From positions 1 through 6,519 of the forward strand of contig CAJYHH010000319.1 in NCBI GenBank assembly GCA_913773825.1: 6,519 nucleotides of DNA, read 5' to 3'. The translations under genes and the position numbers were made by a program. Positions 1 through 5,475 of the stretch are shown here, one piece after another. Positions within the stretch are counted from its first letter, which is position 1, and every line of letters starts with the position of its first letter. Origin of the DNA: Candidatus Sericytochromatia bacterium. GTDB taxonomy: Bacteria; Cyanobacteriota; Sericytochromatia; UBA7694. The notes beneath the pieces were generated by a model that saw nothing but the letters and a program-made list of their open reading frames with translations, had not been told where the DNA came from and ran no database searches.

Positions 1-1115
1 ACATTTAATTTTTCTGGATCAATTTCGCCAATCGGGCCGTTGAGTCCGAGCTTTTGGGCAAAAGCCGATGAGCCAAATGCAATTTGATTGGCCAGCACCT
101 GGGCGGCAAAGGCTTCGTTAATTTCAATTAAATCGATCTGGTTCATTTTGACGCCAGCGGCTTGAAGGACTTTAGGCGCAACATATGCCGGGCCTAAACC
201 CATCCGCTCAGCTTCAAGGGCCGCAGTTGCATAAGCACGAAGATAGCCTAAAGGCTCTAAGCCCAGCTCTTTGGCCGTATCAGCATCCATCATCAGGACA
301 GCTGCAGCGCCGTCAGTGACAGGGGATGCATTACCTGCTGTTACCGAACCAAAATCGCGATCAAAAGCAGGTTTTAATTTGCTGAGCTGTTCAATGCTGC
401 TATCACCACGGGGGCCAATATCGCCTTCAACAGCCAAGCCTTTGCCAGCGTAGTCAGGCACAATCACAGGCATAATTTCTTCAGCTAATTTCGCTTTAGC
501 CGCCACAGCGCGTAAATGACTGCGCAGGGCAAATTCATCCTGAGCTTTACGGCTGATTTTAAATTCTTTGGCAAGAATTTCAGCTGTCTGGCCCATGGTC
601 ATGTCGATCAGGGGATCGTTTTGGTTAATGACGTTGGGTTTGAGATGATTGGGACGCAGTTTAGACAGGGTCTGAATGCGTTGGGCTGGTGTTTTGGCTT
701 TGGCTGCTGCCATCAGGATTTCACTCAGCTCATTGCTGTAAGAGAACACCGGAATGCTGCTCATGGATTCAGCACCACCGGCCAGAATAACCTTGGCCTG
801 ACCAAAACGAATTTTGTCAAAGGCCAGGGCAATGGCTTCCATGCCCGAGGCGCAGTTGCGATTGACGGTCATCGCAGGAATATGTTGGGGCAGACCGCCT
901 AAAATAGTGGCGATACGAGCCATATTGGCTCCTTCGACGTCCTGAATCACGTTGCCAATGATCACTTCATCAATCCGCTCACTGGGAAAATCCAGCCGCA
1001 GCATCATTTCGCGAATCACGCGAGCGGCGAGATCGTAGGCTGCAAAGGATTTGAGCGCGTTCCCGGCTTTGACGAAGGGCGTGCGCAAACCTGCGACGAT
1101 GACGACTTCTTTCAT
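1..1115 (-). CDS. 3-ketoacyl-CoA thiolase (acetyl-CoA C-acyltransferase), FadI-like, C-terminus cut by window edge
   Basis: Thiolase that would cleave 3-ketoacyl-CoA with CoA to give acetyl-CoA and a shortened acyl-CoA (last step of beta-oxidation, cytoplasmic). I translated 371 residues from ATG 1113-1115 without an interruption. The N-terminus MKEVVIVAGLRTPFVKAG is typical of the family. The nucleophilic cysteine is Cys88 in NRNCASGMEA, a GNASPVTDGAAA stretch lies at 261-272, and the NEAFAAQ loop is at 333-339. The missing end, about 55-60 residues judged by FadI length, should hold the GHP histidine and the second catalytic cysteine. The region before the edge (GEIDPEKLN) and the AKELGLEPLGYLRAYA segment resemble FadI and the mitochondrial trifunctional beta subunit more than biosynthetic PhaA or AtoB. 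FadI has HEAF where this has NEAF, so the exact subfamily and chain-length preference are uncertain. The start is supported by TGAGG about 7 nt upstream. It lies 12 bp after the peptidase stop, so it is probably the second gene of that unit. Confidence 0.93.
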   Translation of the reverse strand, partial: MKEVVIVAGLRTPFVKAGNALKSFAAYDLAARVIREMMLRLDFPSERIDEVIIGNVIQDVEGANMARIATILGGLPQHIPAMTVNRNCASGMEAIALAFDKIRFGQAKVILAGGAESMSSIPVFSYSNELSEILMAAAKAKTPAQRIQTLSKLRPNHLKPNVINQNDPLIDMTMGQTAEILAKEFKISRKAQDEFALRSHLRAVAAKAKLAEEIMPVIVPDYAGKGLAVEGDIGPRGDSSIEQLSKLKPAFDRDFGSVTAGNASPVTDGAAAVLMMDADTAKELGLEPLGYLRAYATAALEAERMGLGPAYVAPKVLQAAGVKMNQIDLIEINEAFAAQVLANQIAFGSSAFAQKLGLNGPIGEIDPEKLN

Positions 1116-1127
1116 GCTTTGCCTCAC

Positions 1128-2969
1128 TTATGAGAGTGTTATGCTGGAATCAAGCGCTTCCAGCTGCGCAATCAAACTTTCGAGTTCTGCAAATGCAGAC
1201 TCATAAAAACCTTCATCATCCAGATCCAGACCGAGTAAGGTTAACAGTTCACTGGGGGCAGCAGCACCGCCACTGCTCAGAAACTGCCGATAACGCGGCA
1301 GGAAGGATTCTGCGTCCTGATGATACTGATGAATCAGCGCCAGAACAATCAAATTGCTAAGGGTGTAGTTGTAGCAATAAAAAGGATAAAGAAACAGATG
1401 GGGTACACGGCTCCAGGCTGCGGCTTCGATTTCCGGCACATCCAGAGCTTCTCCCGCGCTTTCACGGGTCAGGGCATACCATTTTTCATTCAGATCAGTT
1501 GCGGTCAACTGACGCTGGCTGCCTTCACCATGGGCAAACAGTTCAAAGGCCGTGATCTGGGTCTGACGGAATAATCCGTTCATAAAGCGCTGCAGCAGAT
1601 CGCTTAAAAAATAGCGTTTTTCTTCAGGGTCAGCGCTTTGTTTCATCAGATGATCAGCTAAAAAGAACTCGTTAAGCGTTGAGGCCGTTTCAGCTAAAAA
1701 CAGCGGCGGCATCAGATGCAGCACATGCTGAGAGCTGACGGTTTCATAAAAATGCAGACCGTGGCCGAGTTCATGGGCTAACACGGTTAAAGAATAGAGA
1801 TTGTCGTCCCAGTTCATTAAAATATAGGGATGTTCACGAGAACTTGGTGCGCAGAATGCCCCGGATGCTTTGCCTTTTAAGGGCTGAGCATGAATCCAGC
1901 GCTTGTCAAAAAACTCAGCGACTTTCTCGCCTAAATCTTGGCCAAGCGGGCTAAAAGCATCAAGTAAAACCGGCTTGGCATCTGACCAGCTGATTTTCCA
2001 GTCTTCAGCCCGAAGCGGTGCACTCAGGTCAGACCAGCTAAGTTTTTCCAGGCCTAAGCTGTGTTTTAGCACTTTGTAATAGCGCTGAAACAGCGGCAGA
2101 CGAGCGCGAACTTCTTCTACTAAGTTTAAAACCTGTTCGGGCCGCAGCTCTTGAGCATGGGCCTGCATCGAGAGCGTTGAAGCAAAACCGCGTAAACGGG
2201 CCTCCTGGGCATGCTCTTGAATCAGGCTATTGTAGATATAGCTGATAAAATCACCCTGGGCTGTGTACTGATTCAGCACGGCTTCACTGGCGCGACGACG
2301 TAAATCGGGGTCGGTCCGGCGTAACAGGCTCATGGCCTGGCCTTCAGTGAGGTCTTCACCGTCAACTTGAAACAACCAGGTTGAGGTGGTCTGAGTATAA
2401 AAATCAGTCCAGCGCTGGCGGCTATAAGGGCGCATTTGCTGGATTAAACGCTCTTCTGCTTCGCTTAGCAGATGCGGCTGTTCGCGACGGGTTTGCTGTA
2501 AATAAGCGCGATAGCGCTCTATTCCAGGATGCTGCAGAAGCTGATCCAGCTGATCAGCTGGCAGATGGGCTAAAGTCTGGCGAAAGCCTTCCAGACGGTT
2601 TGACCATTCCGAGATTTTACGGCTGATGCGGTCGCGGAAGGTATTAATCGCTGGATCCTGAGTGGCCACATTCCATTCCAGAGTGGCATAGGTCATCAGG
2701 TCATAGAGCAGGGCATAAACGGCTGCAAACGCATCGAGGGCATCAGACAGAGAATCTGGATCTGAGAGGACCTGCTCGAGGCGATGGCCATAAAGTTGCT
2801 CAAATTGGCTAAGATTGCGCTCTAAGCGCTCCTGATCTGCTTCTAGACAGGGGTCGTCAAACCCCTGATAAAGATCTCCGAGGTCCCAGGTTTGCAGCGG
2901 GCTTTGCTGCTGGGACACTTGAGCAGAGTCATGTTGGTTTTGTTGAGTAGCCTGAGTTTCAGTCGTCAT
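1128..2969 (-). CDS. pepF: Oligoendopeptidase F, M3B family zinc metallopeptidase
   Basis: Cytoplasmic zinc endopeptidase that would cut short peptides in intracellular peptide turnover. The 613 residues match the usual 560-610 of PepF/M3B proteins. The zinc site is complete: HELGH at 399-403 (His399, Glu400, His403), with the third ligand most likely Glu427 in LAETAS. The KGKASGAFCAP stretch at 365-375 is the conserved segment before the active site in this subfamily. The first ~27 residues are Gln/Ser/Thr-rich and look disordered; the family body begins at WDLGDLY. There is no signal peptide, so the protein should be cytoplasmic. ATG 2967-2969 is preceded by no clear Shine-Dalgarno, but the next in-frame Met is residue 93, inside the domain, so this start is the reasonable one. 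It precedes the thiolase by 12 bp on the same strand, and the two are probably co-transcribed. The metabolic link between them is loose. Confidence 0.96.
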   Translation of the reverse strand: MTTETQATQQNQHDSAQVSQQQSPLQTWDLGDLYQGFDDPCLEADQERLERNLSQFEQLYGHRLEQVLSDPDSLSDALDAFAAVYALLYDLMTYATLEWNVATQDPAINTFRDRISRKISEWSNRLEGFRQTLAHLPADQLDQLLQHPGIERYRAYLQQTRREQPHLLSEAEERLIQQMRPYSRQRWTDFYTQTTSTWLFQVDGEDLTEGQAMSLLRRTDPDLRRRASEAVLNQYTAQGDFISYIYNSLIQEHAQEARLRGFASTLSMQAHAQELRPEQVLNLVEEVRARLPLFQRYYKVLKHSLGLEKLSWSDLSAPLRAEDWKISWSDAKPVLLDAFSPLGQDLGEKVAEFFDKRWIHAQPLKGKASGAFCAPSSREHPYILMNWDDNLYSLTVLAHELGHGLHFYETVSSQHVLHLMPPLFLAETASTLNEFFLADHLMKQSADPEEKRYFLSDLLQRFMNGLFRQTQITAFELFAHGEGSQRQLTATDLNEKWYALTRESAGEALDVPEIEAAAWSRVPHLFLYPFYCYNYTLSNLIVLALIHQYHQDAESFLPRYRQFLSSGGAAAPSELLTLLGLDLDDEGFYESAFAELESLIAQLEALDSSITLS

Positions 2970-3091
2970 GGTGGATGTATTCTAACATGCTTTGACGCAG
3001 TGTGTGAGCGGTCACGGACAAGCTGCTCTGAGCTTCAGACAGTCAATTTTGCTGAGTGCTCTCTTGCTTTCGCTACTCAGCTCTCAGTCAG
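2970..3091. other. Intergenic spacer between ankyrin gene and pepF
   Basis: This 122 bp gap separates two genes on the minus strand and should hold the pepF promoter and any end signal for the ankyrin gene. I see TAGAAT (minus strand, 2984-2979) only about 10 bp before the pepF start, with no acceptable -35 box at 16-18 bp. TTGACT (3046-3041) has no -10 partner. Neither is good enough to call a promoter. The inverted repeat at 3051-3081 is listed separately. Confidence 0.6.
3051..3081 (-). repeat. Inverted repeat (7 bp arms, 17 nt loop), possible weak terminator
   Basis: GCTGAGT at 3051-3057 is the exact reverse complement of ACTCAGC at 3075-3081. In the minus-strand transcript the loop contains a small GC-GAAA-GC mini-hairpin with a GNRA-type tetraloop. 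The structure starts about 10 nt after the ankyrin stop codon, where a terminator would be expected. It is followed by AAAATT rather than a U-tract, so it is not a classical intrinsic terminator. It could stabilise the mRNA 3' end, or arise by chance. Confidence 0.35.
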
Positions 3092-3958
3092 TTAATGGCT
3101 GGCCAAACCTGATGGCTCCGTGCCCCCTGCAGATTTTAAAACGCTGACAATCTGGTCATGCTGGCGATTAAATGCCAGATTCAGAGCACTTTGGCCCTGC
3201 TTGTTGCGTTCATGGATTGGGGCACCTTGTTGAAGCAGAAACTTGACCATCGCCAGGCGTCCTTCACGGGCTGCAAACATCAGAGGTGTCTGATGCTGTT
3301 TGTCTTTGCTGTTAAGTTTTGCGCCTTTGGCTAATAACAGTCTGGCAATTTCAAGATGGCCTTCATGAGCAGCCAGCATTAGGGCTGTGGTCCCGTTGAT
3401 GTCTTGTGCCTCAGGCTGGGCCCAATAACTTTGAAGCAGTTTTACCATTTCAATTTGGCCATAATAACTGGCGCCCATTAGGGCTGTGCGGCCATCCAGG
3501 TCACGGGCATTGACATCTGCTCCTTTTTGCAAAAGCAGTTTGACAACATTCAGATTGCCGGAGTCAATGCCTGCGACCAGAGCACTTATTCCATGACGAC
3601 TCTTAGTCTGAGCAGACGCCCCTTTGCTTAGTAAGTGTTTAACCAGTTCAGCATGACCAATCTGGGCGGCCCACACTAAGACAGGAATGCCTTCAGGTGT
3701 AACAAACAAGGCGTTCGCCCCATGTTGAATCGCTAACATAGCCTGGGTCGATTTGCCCTGGTACATCGCAAGCAATAATAGCTGATCCGGTTCTGAGAGT
3801 TTGGGGCTTGAACTAGGCTTAGGATTCTGGTTTATAACCTTTTGGGCTGCAGGGGCTGGTAATGCATAGCTGAGCCCCATCAGCAGGCCCGTTAGGATGT
3901 TAAAAAAGAAATATCGGTGGTTTAATCGGTGGTTTAATTTGTGGTTTAAAAGATGCAT
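3092..3958 (-). CDS. Exported ankyrin-repeat protein
   Basis: Predicted secreted or periplasmic protein of 288 residues built almost wholly of ankyrin repeats, which are protein-binding scaffolds; no catalytic domain is visible. Residues 1-15 form a basic n-region (HKLNHRLNHR), 16-33 a hydrophobic core (FFFNILTGLLMGLSYAL), and APAA at 35-38 a plausible signal-peptidase I site. A short Pro/Ser/Lys-rich linker (39-56) follows. About seven ankyrin units cover 57-283, roughly at 57-86, 88-120, 121-153, 154-187, 188-219, 221-252 and 253-283, with clear HLEIARLLLAKGA-type helices. The fourth unit departs from consensus (LLQSYWAQPEA instead of LLxxGADVN). I chose ATG 3956-3958 because AAAGG lies 9 nt upstream; an in-frame TTG two codons earlier (3962-3964) is only about 3 nt from that site. 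The gene is divergent from the kinase gene, so the kinase is a conceivable but unproven functional neighbour. The binding partner is unknown. Confidence 0.88.
   Translation of the reverse strand: MHLLNHKLNHRLNHRYFFFNILTGLLMGLSYALPAPAAQKVINQNPKPSSSPKLSEPDQLLLLAMYQGKSTQAMLAIQHGANALFVTPEGIPVLVWAAQIGHAELVKHLLSKGASAQTKSRHGISALVAGIDSGNLNVVKLLLQKGADVNARDLDGRTALMGASYYGQIEMVKLLQSYWAQPEAQDINGTTALMLAAHEGHLEIARLLLAKGAKLNSKDKQHQTPLMFAAREGRLAMVKFLLQQGAPIHERNKQGQSALNLAFNRQHDQIVSVLKSAGGTEPSGLASH
3914..3949 (-). repeat. Three tandem 12 bp repeats in the signal-peptide coding region
   Basis: Read on the minus strand, the unit TTAAACCACCGA occurs twice exactly (3914-3925 and 3926-3937), preceded by a variant copy TTAAACCACAAA (3938-3949). 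Each unit encodes Leu-Asn-His-Arg/Lys, giving the (LNH[RK])x3 n-region of the ankyrin protein. A 12 bp unit keeps frame, so copy-number change by replication slippage would lengthen or shorten only the positively charged part of the signal peptide. Confidence 0.9.
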
Positions 3959-4071
3959 CGACAAAAACCTTTACAGCTAGAACGTTCTGGCCCGGTTGAC
4001 TCCGATACCTGGCAAAGTGTTCAATTTTCTTGAGATGTTTAGACAAAAAATGAAGTTGGCTAAGAGCGTTT
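3959..4071. promoter_or_regulatory. Divergent intergenic region between ankyrin and kinase genes
   Basis: This 113 bp spacer must hold the start signals of both divergent genes. On the plus strand TTGACT (3996-4001) and TTCAAT (4020-4025), 18 bp apart, match sigma-70-type boxes at 5/6 and 4/6 positions and could drive the kinase gene with a start site near 4032; this is weak. On the minus strand AAAGG about 9 nt before ATG 3958 is a plausible ribosome site for the ankyrin gene, but I find no convincing promoter for it. The kinase start has only AAGAG as a poor ribosome site. A perfect palindrome lies at 3979-3988. Confidence 0.4.
3979..3988. promoter_or_regulatory. 10 bp perfect palindrome AGAACGTTCT, candidate operator
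   Basis: AGAACGTTCT is identical on both strands and lies 20 bp upstream of the ankyrin ATG, near the candidate kinase -35 box at 3996. A dimeric repressor bound there could affect both divergent genes. It is short, and a 10 bp palindrome can arise by chance. It does not match the spaced GAAC-N4-GTTC LexA site, because here the half-sites abut. Confidence 0.25.
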
Positions 4072-5460
4072 ATGAGCCTAAAGGCAGGTGAGTCGCTGGA
4101 ACAGCGCTATTTAATCGCTGAGCGCCTGGGCTCTGGCAGTCTGGTTCAGACCTATGCCGCAACTCGTTTAAGTGATCACTTGCCTGTGGTGATTAAACAG
4201 CTGAGCTTCGCAGATCTTGAACACTGGAAACCCTTTGACTTATTTAAACGAGAATCTGAGGTTTTGGCGAGTTTACAACATCCGGCGATTCCCCGTCTGA
4301 TTGAGGCTTTTGAGCTGTCGGACCCCGGTTCAGAGCTGTATTTTTATTTGGTGCTTGAACGCCTGCCCGGACAAAATTTAGCTCATAAACTGGCTCAGGG
4401 CTGGCGGCCAGAGCTTGATCAGGTTAAACAGCTGGCGCTGCAGCTATTAAACGTTCTTAGTTATTTGCATCAGCTCTATCCACCGGTTTTACATCGGGAT
4501 CTTAAGCCCAGTAATCTGCTGATCGACGGTGATCGGCTCTATCTGGTTGATTTTGGCGCGGTTCAGCAAGCGGTTATTCCAAGCGGAAGTTCCACTATTG
4601 TGGGCACTTATGGTTATATGGCACCTGAACAATTATCTGGCCGAGCCAGTCCCGCAACGGATTTATATGCCCTGGGCGCTACACTTGTACATTTAATCAG
4701 TGGTCGTTCACCAACTGAACTCCCGCAGCGTGAGCTCAAATTGCAGTTTAATCAATATGTTTCAGATTTTGAATTTTGCGCCTGGCTGGAGCGCTTATTA
4801 GAACCGATTGCAGAACACCGTTTCCAGCAGGCCGAAGTAGCCCGAGCCGCACTTTTAAATCCCCCTGTGATTTTAAGCAAGCCGATTGCTTTGCCTCGTC
4901 CTGCCCAGACGAGAGTCATCGTCAGAGCTTCAGCTGAAGGGCTAAGTGTGTATATTCCGCCTGGGGACTTTGCGGTCATGACGCTTTATCAGACTTTTTT
5001 GCTTGCGCTGCTTGTGAGCAGTCTGCCGTTTATTTTTGTCATGGCAGGGATGCGCTTAGGACTGATCGGTTTTGTGCTGGCGATGCCAAGCGTGATTGTG
5101 GCCTGGTTATTAGCCAAACAGACTTTGCTCAGTTTATTTGGCAGTCGGAGTCTGCTACTAACGACACAATCGATTCAAATAAAGCGCAGTCTTTCGCTTC
5201 TCTACCAAGAGGGGCAACGCTATCCCTTAAGCGATTTACAGGTCATCAGCACTAACCAGCATGCTGGTCAGGCTTCGCTTTTACTGCGGGTCAAAGCCGC
5301 TAAAAGTCCTTTGTTGCGGTCTCTGGGTTTAAGTCCTGCAGAACAACTCTGGTTAGAGTCTTTGTTATTGGTTTATCTCGCTGATGTTTTATCTCCAAAC
5401 GACTATCGCCGACTTATGGTCGGTGATAGGGGATCAGAAAGTCAGCAAATAACGGACTGA
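4072..5460 (+). CDS. Membrane-anchored Hanks-type Ser/Thr protein kinase
   Basis: Protein kinase of 462 residues that would phosphorylate Ser/Thr on unknown substrates at the inner face of the cytoplasmic membrane. The kinase domain spans about 13-262: a Gly-rich loop LGSGSLVQTY (19-28) whose third Gly is Val25, the VIK lysine Lys42, the probable helix-C glutamate Glu61, the catalytic loop HRDLKPSN (141-148, Asp143, Asn148), DFG (160-162), APE (184-186) and Asp197 in TDLYALG. All core catalytic residues are present, so it should be active. After a Pro-rich linker (264-282) come two likely membrane helices (about 303-326 and 329-348), placing both ends in the cytoplasm. A C-terminal domain (about 357-440) follows, with a beta-rich start (SLLLTTQSIQIKRSL) and a final helix, possibly PH-like. 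I recall a similar kinase plus two-helix architecture from cyanobacterial proteins; there are no PASTA or extracellular domains. ATG 4072 is the best start because the kinase domain begins about 12 residues later, although AAGAG is a poor ribosome site. The gene converges on the lipoprotein gene. Confidence 0.93.
   Translation: MSLKAGESLEQRYLIAERLGSGSLVQTYAATRLSDHLPVVIKQLSFADLEHWKPFDLFKRESEVLASLQHPAIPRLIEAFELSDPGSELYFYLVLERLPGQNLAHKLAQGWRPELDQVKQLALQLLNVLSYLHQLYPPVLHRDLKPSNLLIDGDRLYLVDFGAVQQAVIPSGSSTIVGTYGYMAPEQLSGRASPATDLYALGATLVHLISGRSPTELPQRELKLQFNQYVSDFEFCAWLERLLEPIAEHRFQQAEVARAALLNPPVILSKPIALPRPAQTRVIVRASAEGLSVYIPPGDFAVMTLYQTFLLALLVSSLPFIFVMAGMRLGLIGFVLAMPSVIVAWLLAKQTLLSLFGSRSLLLTTQSIQIKRSLSLLYQEGQRYPLSDLQVISTNQHAGQASLLLRVKAAKSPLLRSLGLSPAEQLWLESLLLVYLADVLSPNDYRRLMVGDRGSESQQITD
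5403..5429 (+). repeat. 11 bp-stem hairpin inside the 3' end of the kinase gene
   Basis: CTATCGCCGAC (5403-5413) pairs with GTCGGTGATAG (5419-5429) over all 11 positions in plus-strand RNA, with one G-U wobble and a 5 nt loop (TTATG). It ends 28 nt before the kinase stop codon and encodes part of DYRRLMVGDRG. No U-tract follows. In RNA from the opposite strand the wobble becomes an A-C mismatch, so the structure favours the kinase mRNA. It may mark or protect the mRNA end between the convergent genes. Confidence 0.6.
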
Positions 5461-5475
5461 ACCTACGTTTTAGCT

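Noticed and set aside
516..902. A 128-codon open frame on the plus strand inside the thiolase
   Set aside because: The opposite strand carries an uninterrupted thiolase with its catalytic Cys motif. The plus-strand product resembles no family and has no ribosome site.
2979..2984. TAGAAT on the minus strand as a -10 box for pepF
   Set aside because: No -35 match is found at 16-18 bp, and the start site would leave almost no leader before the ATG.
3962..3964. TTG start for the ankyrin protein, two codons before the ATG
   Set aside because: The AAAGG ribosome site would be only about 3 nt away, whereas the ATG at 3956-3958 has a normal 9 nt spacing.
3979..3988. LexA/SOS box reading of AGAACGTTCT
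   Set aside because: Known LexA sites of the GAAC/GTTC type need a 4 bp spacer between half-sites. Here they abut, and neither neighbouring gene is a DNA-repair gene.
4050..4091. A 13-residue open frame (ATG 4050, TGA 4089-4091) overlapping the kinase start, a possible leader peptide
   Set aside because: It has no Shine-Dalgarno, its composition is ordinary, and there is no attenuator-like structure. Short frames of this size occur by chance.
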